From contig CAWEVH010000004.1 of assembly GCA_963812415.1 (NCBI GenBank), positions 40,374 to 104,373 on the forward strand: a stretch of 64,000 nt of DNA, written 5' to 3'. A program made the translations under genes and the position numbers. Below, one piece after another: positions 7,443-16,549 of this stretch (positions within the stretch are counted from its first letter, which is position 1; every line of letters begins with the position of its first letter). Source of the stretch: JACVRW01 sp963812415. Lineage in GTDB: Bacteria > Actinomycetota > Thermoleophilia > Solirubrobacterales > Thermoleophilaceae. The notes under the pieces were generated by a model that was given only the letters and a program-made list of their open reading frames with translations, was not told where the DNA came from and did no database searches.

Positions 7443-8593
7443 GCGCGCGCCACCGGTCGGTCGAAGCGGGCGGGCGCCAGCGAGGCGAGCAGCTCGTCGG
7501 GCTCGCGTCCGGCCAGGAGCGCGGCCACGGCGTCGCCGGTGTAGGGGGCGAGGAGCACGCCGTTGCGCCAGTGGCCGCTGGCCCACACGAGGCCGTCGAG
7601 CTCGCCGGCGCCGATCAGCGGCCGGTTGTCCGGTGTGGCCGGGCGCAGGCCCGCGCGAGCGCCGAGCAACTCGAGCTCGCCCACCTCGGGAAGCACCTCC
7701 CAAGCCGCCTCGAGCAGGCGATAGACGCCGTCAGCCGTGACGGCGGTGTCGAAGCCCTGCTCCTCCACGGTCGCACCAAGCACGACCCGCCCGTCCGCGC
7801 GCGGCACGAGATAGCAGCGCGGCGTGCGCACGATCCGATCGATCAGCGGCCCGTCGCCGCCGCGCACGCGCAGCTCGAGGATCTGGCCCTTCACCGGGCG
7901 GACCGGCGGAGCGCCGCCGCTGTCCGGCGCGAGCGCGCTGCTCCAGGGGCCCGCCGCCAGCACCACGTGCTCGCACGCGATCGTGCCCGCCGAGCTGCGC
8001 ACGCCGGTGACCCGGCCGGCGTCGTGCTCGATCGCCTCGACCTCGACTCCGAGCGCGAGCTCGGCGTGCTCGTCGACCGCGCGCGCGAGCGCTCGGGTGG
8101 TGGCCACCGGATCGGCGACGCCGTCGCCGTGGGCGAGGATGCCGCCGCCGACCCGCGGCGAGAGCCCGGGCTCGAGCTCGCGGCAGCGCGACGGAGTGAG
8201 CCACTCGGCCTCCAGACCGAGCGAGCGCTCGAAGTCGTGCAGTCGCTGGAGCGCCTCGGTGTCGTCGCGGTCGGCCGCCACCACGAGAGCGCCGCTGTCG
8301 CGGTAGCCGGTGCCGAGCCCGGTGCGCTCCTCGAGCTCCGCCGCGAAAGCGGGCCAGAGCTCGCGCGCGGCGAGGTTCACGCGCAGCGGCCCCTCCTCGC
8401 CGAAGTCGGCCTCCGTCACCGGGGCGAGCATCCCGGCGGCCACGCGCGAGGTGGCGGCGCCCGGCTCGTGCTCGCGCTCGACCACGAGCACGGACATGCC
8501 GAGCTGCTGCGCCCTCCAGGCACAGGCGAGACCGATCAGTCCCGCGCCGATCACGACGGCGTCGTAGCGTGTGCTCTGCGGCAGTTGAATCAC
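7439..8593 (-). CDS. thiO: Glycine oxidase ThiO
   Basis: 384 residues. An FAD-dependent oxidase of the DAO family that makes dehydroglycine (iminoglycine) from glycine for thiazole synthesis. It has the N-terminal dinucleotide fold VVIGAGLIGLACAW, then EREHEPGAATSRVAAGML, typical for ThiO, and the C-terminal LRPATPDNRPLIG and SGHWRNGVLLAPYTG. The GTG at 8593 is the only reasonable start upstream of the FAD fold and sits immediately after the TPP riboswitch. First gene of the thiO-thiS-thiG operon. Confidence 0.93.
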   Translation of the reverse strand: MIQLPQSTRYDAVVIGAGLIGLACAWRAQQLGMSVLVVEREHEPGAATSRVAAGMLAPVTEADFGEEGPLRVNLAARELWPAFAAELEERTGLGTGYRDSGALVVAADRDDTEALQRLHDFERSLGLEAEWLTPSRCRELEPGLSPRVGGGILAHGDGVADPVATTRALARAVDEHAELALGVEVEAIEHDAGRVTGVRSSAGTIACEHVVLAAGPWSSALAPDSGGAPPVRPVKGQILELRVRGGDGPLIDRIVRTPRCYLVPRADGRVVLGATVEEQGFDTAVTADGVYRLLEAAWEVLPEVGELELLGARAGLRPATPDNRPLIGAGELDGLVWASGHWRNGVLLAPYTGDAVAALLAGREPDELLASLAPARFDRPVARA

Positions 8594-8695
8594 CTTCCCT
8601 TCGCCGGCATTACCCGGGTCAGGTTCGACGGTCGGCGGCGCCGCAGCCGCCCTCTCAGCCCGGTCACCCCGAGCTCCCGTTGTCCTCCGAGGGAG
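8594..8695 (-). promoter_or_regulatory. TPP (THI-element) riboswitch
   Basis: The minus strand contains the conserved thiamine-pyrophosphate aptamer segments in order: CGGGGTG, CTGAGA (8658-8653), then AACCTGA (8625-8619) and GGGTAATGCC (8615-8606), followed by GCGAAGGGA. It lies between the stop of the small membrane-protein gene (8697) and the GTG of thiO (8593). The 3' strand AAGGGAAGG directly precedes the start codon and is also the only Shine-Dalgarno candidate, so TPP binding would block translation directly. A 5' CTCCC/GGGAG pair could form an alternative helix. Confidence 0.93.
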
Positions 8696-8696
8696 T

Positions 8697-8912
8697 TTAG
8701 AGCCGCCGCGTCGGGTAGTCGTCCGCCGCCGAGCGGGGCCGATCGCGATCCCCCATGAAGATGATCGCGAGCGAGATCACGAGCCCGATGATTCCCACGA
8801 TGATGAGGATCAGGCCGACCGTCTGGAGCTCGATTCCCGAAACCGTCGCGGTGACCGCGTAGCGCAAGATTGCGCCCACCGCGATCAGGAATATCGACGT
8901 TCCGATGCCCAT
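8697..8912 (-). CDS. Small two-helix membrane protein (DUF6458-like)
   Basis: 71 residues: MGIGTSIFLIAVGAILRYAV forms a first transmembrane helix and VGLILIIVGIIGLVISLAIIF a second, with a charged Arg/Asp tail. This matches a widespread actinobacterial family of unknown function. It is directly upstream of the TPP riboswitch on the same strand, with the riboswitch beginning right after its stop, so read-through into thiO is possible. Confidence 0.8.
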   Translation of the reverse strand: MGIGTSIFLIAVGAILRYAVTATVSGIELQTVGLILIIVGIIGLVISLAIIFMGDRDRPRSAADDYPTRRL

Positions 8913-9003
8913 GTCTGCTACCCGTATAGGTCGACTTGCCGGACGCTAGCAGGGGGGTAGGACCGCAACCGGTCGCGTTCGGCGTGTTGCTACACCGAGT
9001 TCG

Positions 9004-10462
9004 ATGCGCTTCTGCACGCCCATAGCCATCCTCGTCGCGCTCGTGGCGCTGGCGCTGCCCGCCTCCGCGGCGGCCGGCGCGCGCCAGATCGCGCTCTTCC
9101 AGGACGACGCGCTGCTCGTGGAGCGCGGCGCCGGGGTGCGCGACTCCACGCTCGACGAGATCCGCTCGCTCGGCGCCGACATGATCAAGGTGCAGGTGCG
9201 CTGGGACTACGCCGCGCCGAGCGGCAGCCGCAAGCCCGCCGGCTTCGACGGCCGCGACCCGGCCGGGTACCCGGGCTTCGGCGTCTACTCCGACCTGCTC
9301 GACGCCGCGAAGGCCCGCGGCCTGCAGGTGATGTTCACGCTCTCGCCACCCGCGCCCAGCTGGGCCACGCGCGGCAAGCGCGGCCAGTACGAGAACGTGA
9401 CCGGCGTGAGCTCGCGCGAGTTCGGACGCTTCGCAGAGGCCGCCGCGCGGCGCTTCCCGGGTGTCGACGTCTGGACGCTCTGGAACGAGCCCAACCTCGC
9501 CAAGTACGTCCACCCGCAGGGCAGCCGCGGCATTCCGCGCGCTCCTCACGTGTACCGCAGCATGGTGCGCGCGGCGGTGGGCGGCCTGCGCCGCGGCGGA
9601 GCGGGCAGCGACCCGGTGCTGTTCGGCGAGCTGCTCCCGATCGGGGCGAAGCGCTGCTGCTTCGCCAAGGCCAACCTGCAGCCGATCCGTTTCATCCGCG
9701 AGATGTTCTGCCTCGACTCCGCCTACCGGCCCTTCCGCGGCCGCGCCGCCCGCGTGCGCGGCTGCCAGCGCTACAAGAAGCTCACCGGCCTCGACGGCTT
9801 CGCCTACCACCCCTACACGAGGCCCGCCGGGCCCGACCTCGTGGAGCCCTCGCGCGACGACGCCACGATCCGCTCGCTCGGGCGCGTGACGGGGGCGCTC
9901 GACCGCGCCCGCGCGCGCGGGCGCATCGGCGGCCGGCGCCAGCCGATCTGGATCACCGAGTACGGCTTCCAGTCGCTTCCGCCGGACCCGCAGCTCGGCG
10001 TGCGGCTCGCGCGCATCCCGGCCTTCATGGCGCTGTCCGAGCTCTGGATCGCTCGCCGCAACCCGCGCGTGCGCAGCTACTCGCAGTACACGATGAACGA
10101 CGTGCCGATCGTGGGTGGCGACTTCGGCACCTGGCAGAGCGGCCTGCGCTTCGCCGACGGCCGCCCCAAGACCGAACGTGTACGCGATGTACCGGATGCC
10201 GCTGCTCGTGCGGGTGCTCGGCCCCGGCGCCGTCGAGGTCCACGGCGCAGCCCGCCCCGGGGGACGGGGCGCGACCGTCCAGGTCCAGCAGCGCGGTCGC
10301 CGGGGTGGGTGGCAAGATCTGAGCAAGCCGATCGCTGTGCGAAACGTTCGCGGCTACTTCACGCAGCGCCTGCGGGTCGGGAAGGCGGCCAGCAGGCGCT
10401 ACCGGATCGTGTCCGGCAATCAGGCCAGCCCCATGGTCAAGCCCGTCACCAGGTTCAGATGA
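9004..10462 (+). CDS. Secreted glycosidase-like protein (TIM-barrel), frameshifted
   Basis: An N-terminal signal peptide (to about residue 24, ending ASAAAG) is followed by a (beta/alpha)8-barrel like GH5/GH39-type glycosidases. WTLWNEPN contains the likely acid/base Glu and WITEYGFQ the likely nucleophile. Near base 10172 the frame breaks: the original frame turns Arg-rich and non-protein-like, while the +1 frame continues as NVYAMYRMPLLVRVLGPG and a beta-rich C-terminal domain ending at 10462. One extra base at the break explains this. Its final TGA overlaps an in-frame ATG of the next gene. Substrate unknown. Confidence 0.75.
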
Positions 10463-10485
10463 CGTTGTCTACGCTCAGGAGGATC

Positions 10486-11430
10486 ATGACTCGCTCGCTC
10501 GCATGCCTCGTTGCTGCCGTCGTACTGGCCGGCTGCGGTCTCGCCGCCAGCCCGCAGCGCTCCGAAGCCGCCATCCTCGTGGGGATAGGGCAGCAGGACG
10601 CGGCGATGTTCACCAATCCGCTCTTCACCCAGCTCGGCGTGAAGCGGGCCCGCTACTTCCCGTCCTGGAACGTTGCGCTCAAGCCCACCGAGGCGGGCTG
10701 GCTCGACGCCTGGCTGGCGGCCGCGAGCGCGTCCCGCAGCGAGCCGCTGATCAGCTTCAGCCAGGCGCTCGGCTCGAGGTGTCCCTCGCGGCCCTGCAAG
10801 CTGCCGAGCGTGAGGGAGTACACGCGCGCCTTCAAGGCCTTCCGCCAGCGCTGGCCGCAGGTGAAGGTCGTGAGCCCCTGGAACGAGGCCAACCACCGCT
10901 CGCAGCCGACCTTCAAGAACCCCAAGCGGGCGGCCCAGTTCTACAACGTGGTGCGCGCCAACTGCCGCGGCTGCAAGATCGTCGCGGCGGACGTGATCGA
11001 CGAGACCAACATGGAGCGCTGGCTCAAGGTCTTCAAGCGCACCGCCAAGCGGCCGCAGATCTGGGGCCTCCACAACTACCGCGACACCAACCCGCGCCGC
11101 GGCCAGAAGTTCGGCGGCACCAAGCGGCTGCTGAAGGCGGTGAGGGGCCAGGTCTGGCTCACGGAGACCGGCGGCATCGTGAAGTTCGTGCTGCCGAGCG
11201 GCGGCACGCTGTTCCCGTTCAGCGAGTCGCGCGCGAACCGGGCGACCAAGCGCATGTTCAATCTCGCCATGCGCTACCGAAGCCGGATCAAGCGCCTCTA
11301 CATCTACAACTGGCAGCAGCCGGCCGCGAACAACCGCTTCGACGCGGGTCTGATTCGCGCCAACGGCACCGCGCGGCCGGCATACCAGACCGTGCGGGCG
11401 CAGCTGCGCACGAGCGCCTTCAATCCGTAG
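10486..11430 (+). CDS. Glycosidase-like lipoprotein (TIM-barrel)
   Basis: 314 residues from the ATG at 10486, which has AGGAGG just upstream; an earlier in-frame ATG at 10459 would add nine residues before the signal. The signal peptide ends in the lipobox VLAGC. The barrel is related to that of the preceding gene: VVSPWNEANH carries the putative acid/base Glu and QVWLTETGG the putative nucleophile, with YIYNWQQP late in the barrel. The pair probably arose by duplication and may act together on a polysaccharide outside the cell; the substrate is unknown. Confidence 0.78.
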   Translation: MTRSLACLVAAVVLAGCGLAASPQRSEAAILVGIGQQDAAMFTNPLFTQLGVKRARYFPSWNVALKPTEAGWLDAWLAAASASRSEPLISFSQALGSRCPSRPCKLPSVREYTRAFKAFRQRWPQVKVVSPWNEANHRSQPTFKNPKRAAQFYNVVRANCRGCKIVAADVIDETNMERWLKVFKRTAKRPQIWGLHNYRDTNPRRGQKFGGTKRLLKAVRGQVWLTETGGIVKFVLPSGGTLFPFSESRANRATKRMFNLAMRYRSRIKRLYIYNWQQPAANNRFDAGLIRANGTARPAYQTVRAQLRTSAFNP

Positions 11431-11433
11431 GCC

Positions 11434-12084
11434 TTGAGCGATCGCCGCGAGCGGCTCGGCCGCGCCCGGCTGTACTTCGTCACCGACGTACGGCCGGGCA
11501 TGGAGGAGCTGCTCGCGGCTGCGCTGTCCGGCGGGGTGGACATGGTCCAGTTGCGGGACAAGACCGCCTCGGATGAGGAGCTCGTCGAGGCGGCGGCGGT
11601 GTTCCGGCGCCTCTGCGACGAGCACGGGGCGCTCTTCTGGCTGAACGACCGCCCCGACCTGGCCGGGCGCTGCGCGGCCGACGGCGTGCACGTGGGGCAG
11701 GACGACCTCCCGCTCGGCGATGCACGCGAGCAGGCCGGTCCCGACGTGCTGCTCGGTCTCTCCACCCACTCGCGCGAGCAGCTCGAGGCGGCGCTCGCGG
11801 GCCCGGTCGTGCCCGACCAGCTGAGCGTCGGGCCCGTGTGGGAGACGCCCACGAAGGAGGGCCGGCCGGCGGCGGGGCTCGGCTTCCTTCGCGAGGCCGC
11901 CGCCCTCGAGCCGCCCGTGCCGTGGTTCGCGATCGGCGGAATCGACCGCGATAACGTCCGCCAGGTGACCGCCGCCGGAGCCTCGCGGATCGTGGTGGTG
12001 CGCGCCGTCAGGGACGCGTCCGATCCGCGCGCTGCCGCGGCCGAGCTGCGGGCGGCGCTGCCGGATGGCGAAGACCTCGCGTAA
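11434..12084 (+). CDS. thiE: Thiamine-phosphate synthase ThiE
   Basis: 216 residues, TTG start three bases after the preceding stop. It joins HMP-PP and thiazole phosphate to make thiamine phosphate. Motifs: ARLYFVTD at the N-terminus, DMVQLRDK, WLNDRPDLA, ADGVHVGQDDLP and SVGPVWETPTKEGRPAAGL, plus WFAIGGI. It is separate from the thiO-S-G operon and has no riboswitch of its own, being transcribed behind the glycosidase-like genes. Confidence 0.93.
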   Translation: MSDRRERLGRARLYFVTDVRPGMEELLAAALSGGVDMVQLRDKTASDEELVEAAAVFRRLCDEHGALFWLNDRPDLAGRCAADGVHVGQDDLPLGDAREQAGPDVLLGLSTHSREQLEAALAGPVVPDQLSVGPVWETPTKEGRPAAGLGFLREAAALEPPVPWFAIGGIDRDNVRQVTAAGASRIVVVRAVRDASDPRAAAAELRAALPDGEDLA

Positions 12085-12148
12085 GCGGCGAAAGGAGCGC
12101 CGCCGGGCGGAGGCGGCTGGGCTCCTGCCTCGGCGGCTCCTCCGCCGG

Positions 12149-12238
12149 ACCCTCGACCTCGGATCGAGATGTTTCCGCGGAAACCTCCTCGGGCTCCACC
12201 CAACCCTCGACCTCGGATCGAGGTGTTTCCGCGGAAGC
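12149..12238 (+). repeat. 36-bp direct repeat pair, each with a parS-like palindrome
   Basis: Copies at 12149-12184 and 12203-12238 differ at two positions and are offset by 54 bp. Copy 1 holds the perfect 14-bp palindrome GTTTCCGCGGAAAC (12171-12184); copy 2 has GTTTCCGCGGAAGC. Each copy also has a small inverted repeat CTCGA-N7-TCGAG just upstream. The palindrome resembles ParB/Noc-type sites (GTTTCACGTGAAAC; ATTTCCCGGGAAAT). The 54-bp offset is a whole number of codons, so a coding repeat (PRPRIExFPRKxP) is the alternative reading. Confidence 0.7.
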
Positions 12239-12255
12239 GTCCTGAGGGCTCCGCG

Positions 12256-12717
12256 ATGGAGCGCGGCTACGCGCGCGGGCGCGCGAAGGACGAGGCCGCC
12301 CGGGCCGCGCTCGAGCCGCTGGCGCCGGGCGAGCGGCCGGGCGCAGTGACCGCCGGCGCCGTGGTGGTCGGCCTGCTCGCGCTCGCCAACCTGGTCGCCA
12401 CCGCCTTCGGCTGGGACGGCGGCACCGATGCCGACGAGTCCCAGCGCCTGATCGGCAGCGTGTTCGTGGCGCTGCTCCTGATCGTGGTCACGGTCGGCCT
12501 CTGGCGCGCCCGCTACTGGGCCGTGCTCGGGCTGCAGACGCTGCTGGCGATCGCGATCGTCTTCGCCTCGCTCGGGCTGATCACCGCCACCTCGTGGTGG
12601 GCGGCCGTGCTGCTCGTGCTGATCCTCGCCGGCGCGGGCACGCTGTTCTGGTTCATGGTCAAGGCGATGGCGCGGATCCAGATGCCCGAGCGGCCGGGTG
12701 GGCCGACGCGTCGATAG
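12256..12717 (+). CDS. Membrane protein of unknown function (four helices)
   Basis: 153 residues from this ATG. It begins MERGYARGRAKDEAARAALEPLAPGERPGAVT and has about four hydrophobic helices (VVVGLLALANLVATAF, VFVALLLIVVTVGLW, LQTLLAIAIVFASLGL, VLLVLILAGAGTLFWFMV). The same frame stays open upstream through the 36-bp repeats. Another frame begins at an ATG at 12065, inside the thiE end, with MAKTSRKRRKERRRAE; a one-base shift near 12115 would join that basic N-terminus to this protein. I do not recognise the function. Confidence 0.65.
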   Translation: MERGYARGRAKDEAARAALEPLAPGERPGAVTAGAVVVGLLALANLVATAFGWDGGTDADESQRLIGSVFVALLLIVVTVGLWRARYWAVLGLQTLLAIAIVFASLGLITATSWWAAVLLVLILAGAGTLFWFMVKAMARIQMPERPGGPTRR

Positions 12718-12730
12718 GCTCAGCGGCTCT

Positions 12731-14113
12731 ATGCCCGAGAGCTCCTACGACTGCATCGTGATCGGCTCCGGCCCGGGCGGCTACGTGGCCGCGATCCGGG
12801 CCGCGCAGCTCGGCCTGAAGACCGCGGTGGTGGAGAAGGGCGACACCGGCGGCCGCTGCCTCAACGAGGCCTGCATCCCGGCCAAGGCGATCCTGCGCGT
12901 GGCCGAGGTGATGCATGAGGTGGAGCACGCGAAGGACTTCGGGATCTCCGCGGGCGAGGTGTCGTTCGACTACTCGGGGGCCGCGGCGCACCGCGACAAG
13001 GTGATCAAGACGCTCACCGGCGGCGTGGCGATGCTGTTCAAGAAGAACGGCATCGACCTGATCGAGGGCTTTGGCTCGCTGACCGACGACGGCAACGTGA
13101 AGATCGGCGGCCAGTTCGACGGCACCGAGATCCAGACCGAGCGCGTGGTGCTCGCCTGCGGCTCGGTGTCCAAGCCGATCCTCGACCTCAAGTTCGGCAA
13201 GCGCATCCTCGACACGTCGGGGATGTGGCTCCTGAACGAGCGGCCCTCGCGGCTGTGCGTGATCGGCGCGGGCGCGTCCGGCACCGAGATCGCGTCGGCG
13301 TTCGGGCGGCTCGGCACCGAGGTGCTGCTGCTCGAGGCGCTGCCGCAGATCCTGCCGCTCGAGGACGAGGAGATCGCCAAGGCCTGCGCGCGCGAGATCA
13401 AGAAGCAGAACGTGCGCATCGAGACGGGCGCCAAGGTCGAGGGCGCCGACGTGTCCGATCCCGGCGTGACCCTCCTCTACAACGGCGAGAAGGAGGAGTT
13501 CGACTACGTGGTGATCGCCACCGGTCGCGCTCCCGACGTGGAGGGCCTCGGCCTCGACGAGGCCGGCATCGAGCGCGACGAGCGCGGGCTGATCAAGGTC
13601 GACGGCCGGCTGCGCACCTCACGCCCGGGCGTGTGGGCGATCGGCGACATGGTCCCGGGGCCGGCGCTCGCCCACAAGGCGTCGGACGAGGGGATCATCG
13701 CCGTCGAGGACGCCGCCGGGCACGACGTGCACGAGATCGACTACTCGTTCATCCCGGCCGTGACGTTCTGCCACCCCCAGGTCGCCTCGTTCGGGCTCAC
13801 CGAGAAGGCGGCCCGCGAGGCCGGCCACGACGTGGTGGTGGGCAAGGTGCCGATGGGCGCCGTGGGCGCGCCGACCGTCTACGGCGACCGCGGCGGTCTC
13901 GTGAAGATCGTCGGCGACAAGCAGTACGGCGAGATCATCGGCGGCCACATCGTGTCGGTGAAGGCGGCCGACCTGATCCAGGAGCTCGTGAACGCCCGCG
14001 AGCTCGAGGGCGGCTACCACGAGGTGGCGCGCACGATCCACCCCCACCCGGCGTTCGCGGAGACCGTGATGGAGGCGGCGCGGGCGACCGATGGGTGGCT
14101 GATTCACGGGTAG
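12731..14113 (+). CDS. lpdA: Dihydrolipoamide dehydrogenase (E3)
   Basis: 460 residues. Reoxidises dihydrolipoyl groups of 2-oxoacid dehydrogenase complexes with FAD and NAD+. Motifs: FAD fold VIGSGPGGYVAAIRAAQLG; redox disulfide GGRCLNEACIPAK (C-x4-C); NAD fold VIGAGASGTEIASAFGRLG; FAD-binding VWAIGDMV; C-terminal active site HPHPAFAE (His-Glu). Start ATG at 12731, ten bases after TAGGCT, so nearly leaderless. It serves the pdhABC genes 4 kb downstream, although two unrelated secreted-protein genes lie between. Confidence 0.93.
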   Translation: MPESSYDCIVIGSGPGGYVAAIRAAQLGLKTAVVEKGDTGGRCLNEACIPAKAILRVAEVMHEVEHAKDFGISAGEVSFDYSGAAAHRDKVIKTLTGGVAMLFKKNGIDLIEGFGSLTDDGNVKIGGQFDGTEIQTERVVLACGSVSKPILDLKFGKRILDTSGMWLLNERPSRLCVIGAGASGTEIASAFGRLGTEVLLLEALPQILPLEDEEIAKACAREIKKQNVRIETGAKVEGADVSDPGVTLLYNGEKEEFDYVVIATGRAPDVEGLGLDEAGIERDERGLIKVDGRLRTSRPGVWAIGDMVPGPALAHKASDEGIIAVEDAAGHDVHEIDYSFIPAVTFCHPQVASFGLTEKAAREAGHDVVVGKVPMGAVGAPTVYGDRGGLVKIVGDKQYGEIIGGHIVSVKAADLIQELVNARELEGGYHEVARTIHPHPAFAETVMEAARATDGWLIHG

Positions 14114-14124
14114 CTGTCCGCATT

Positions 14125-14141
14125 TCCCGCAAAGTGCGGGA
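14125..14141 (+). terminator. Hairpin after lpdA
   Basis: TCCCGCA-AAG-TGCGGGA is a perfect 7-bp stem with a three-base loop, starting 12 nt after the lpdA stop, with no U-tract. The rest of the gap to 14279 shows nothing else convincing. Confidence 0.45.
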
Positions 14142-14279
14142 TGACTTTCCCGACGCGCTGCCCGGCGCGCGTTCACCCGCCTGAGCAGAGCTACATTCGC
14201 GTCGCTCGACGATGGTGGCGCGGAATCTTCGAGTCGCGGGGGCGAGATTCGGCGGCCGCTGACTTCAACGGACGACGCC

Positions 14280-16503
14280 ATGAATGTGACATCCGCCGCA
14301 CCTCCCGTGCACCGGTTTCTCACCGTCCTGGTCATCGCGGTCGCGTTCTGGCTCATGCTGCCGGTCGTCGCCGCGGATGCCGCCGTCTACGTGGTCAAGC
14401 AATGCAACCCGGCCACGACCTACGAGCACGACTGGCTCGCCCCGACCGACCGACCAGATGCGTTCTGGGCGGAAGCCCGCTGCTGGGAGAGCTCACTGAA
14501 TCTCAATTCGTGGCCGATCAAGTCGGTCTGGTGGGACAACGGGATCTCGTGGATCGCGTTTGCGCCGGATGGGACGGTGTTTACGCATTGGGCGGCCGGC
14601 TTTCAAGGCGCCACCAACAGCGCGGACGGGGTGCTCATCCGAGGGCGGGTGTGCTGGGACTACCTCTGCGGGCAACCCGGGACCTGATCTCGTTCTTCGG
14701 GCTGCATAGCCCATCGTGGCCCACCGACTACTCATGGAGCGGCTACGGCGCGCTCGCGCTGCGCCTCGAGGTGCTCTGCACCGGGATGGGGCGGCAGCGA
14801 CGGATGCGGTTGGGGCGTCTTTGGTGCCGGGAGTGGCGATGCGCGACCAGGTGGTGCACCTCGACGATGCTACACGCCCCATACACGCCGAGCATCGTTG
14901 GCGGCAGTTTGTCAACGGGGGACTGGCGCTCACAATCCGGAACGGTGTCCTTCTCGGCGGCCGACTATGGGGGTGGCGTAGCCACGGCGGAGCTTCACGT
15001 CAACGGACAGGTAATCGGGCACCAGGCCACCTGCGCCGGCCCCATCACTGTCGACGGCCAAGCCGTCTGGCCTAGGTTCAAGCCATGCCCGAGCTCAATC
15101 GATGGGACGATCGCGGCAAACCTCAGCCTCCCCGACGGAGTCCACCAAGCCCAGATCGTCACCCGCGACCCGTCCGGCCAGGGCACCGCGTCCGCCGCAT
15201 GGCCGATCCGGGTGGACAACACCCCGCCTGCACCACCGAGCTCGGTCGCAGTAGAGGGCGGGGAAGGCTGGCGCAACGACAACCGCTTCTCACTTACGTG
15301 GGAGAACCCGATCGAGCGTCACGCACCGATCGCCGCAGCGAATTGGCGCCTGTGCCCGGTCGCGGGCGGTTCCTGCACCACCGGTCGATCTGCCGGCCGC
15401 GACGTCAATCGGCTGGAAGGCCTCGTCGCTGCGAGCCAGGGCGAGCACGACCTCTCCCTGTGGCTCGAGGACGAAGCCGGCAACGCTGACCCGGGGCGCC
15501 CACGGACCGTGAGGCTGCGTCTCGACACGCAAGCGCCGGAGGTCACCTTCGAGCCACATGACCCCGCCGACCCTCAGCGCGTCTCGGCATTGGTGACCGA
15601 CTCGCATTCGGGCCTCGCGTCGGGCGAGATCGAGATGAGGGCCGCCGGGGGATCCGTGTGGCACATCCTCGCCACCGAGGTGCAGGGGAGCCGCCTCGTC
15701 GCGCTGGTCGACGACGAGCGCTTCCGCGACGGCAGCTATGAGTTCCGCGCCCGGGCAGTCGATGCGGCCGGCAACGAGAGCTCGACCGACCGCCGGGCCG
15801 ACGGCGCGCGCATGTCGCTTCGGCTCCCCCTACGTATTACGAACGAGGTTGCGCGCGGGCGTCGTGCGTCGCGTGCGACGGCAGTCGACCGCGCCGAGGA
15901 AGGCTTCGCCTCGTGCCGCTGGCGCGGGTCCGCTACGGCAGCTTCGTACCCCTTCGTGGACGCCTAACGAGTGCTGACGGACAGCCCATCGATGGCGCCA
16001 CAGTCACAGTCTTCTCGAAGGGCCGATTCGACTCAGGCGACTTCGCGGTCACCGGGATCACGTATACGGATCGCAACGGGCGCTTCCGGTACCGCACCCG
16101 GGCTGACCGGAGCCGCTTGCTTCGCTTCCGTTACTCGGGTTCCCGCAGGATCGCGGGTCGGAGCGCTGACGTCACGCTCGCCGTGCCGGCTACGAGCACC
16201 ATCTTTGCCAGCCGACGACTGCTGCACCTGGGCTCGGGGGTCACGTTCAGCGGCCGGATCCGAACGCGTCCCGTGCCTACCACTGGCAAGCTCGTGGAGA
16301 TCCAAGCCCATTTCCGCGGCCGATGGCGAACGATCTCGACCGTCAGAAGCGATGCTCGGGGACGCTGGCGCTTCCGCTATCGATTCAGCGGGACGGTCGG
16401 TCGAGTCCGTTACCGGTTCAGGGCGAGGTTCCCCTACGAGTCCGGCTACGCGTTCGATGCCGGGGCATCTCCTGCGACCGCCGTTACGGTGATAGGCCTC
16501 TAG
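14280..16503 (+). CDS. Large secreted protein with Ig-like repeats, multiply frameshifted
   Basis: The ATG at 14280 starts a signal peptide (FLTVLVIAVAFWLMLP... ADAA) and a domain with paired cysteines (VVKQCNP, CWESSLN, CWDYLC). Conserved sequence then moves to another frame (SIVGGSLSTGDW..., GVATAELHVNGQVIGHQATC, IRVDNTPPAPPSSV, RLRLDTQAPEV) and, after about 15905, to a third (YGSFVPLRGRLTSADGQPIDGATVTVF, RWRFRYRFSGTVGR). At least three indels are needed, near 14680, 14780-14880 and 15905. The order signal, Ig-like repeats, carboxypeptidase-regulatory-like C-terminus is common in soil actinobacteria and suggests a cell-surface or secreted role; function unknown. Confidence 0.62.
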
Positions 16504-16549
16504 GTCCGCAACCCCGGGCCGGTTGCCGAGTTCTCACGACTGGAAGCTC

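Noticed and set aside
12140..12240. Reading the 36-bp repeats as CRISPR or an IS end
   Set aside because: There are only two copies, no spacers of uniform size, no transposase and no target-site duplication.
14126..14141. Hairpin after lpdA as a riboswitch or regulatory leader for the next gene
   Set aside because: A single short stem with no conserved aptamer bases; a terminator is the simplest reading.
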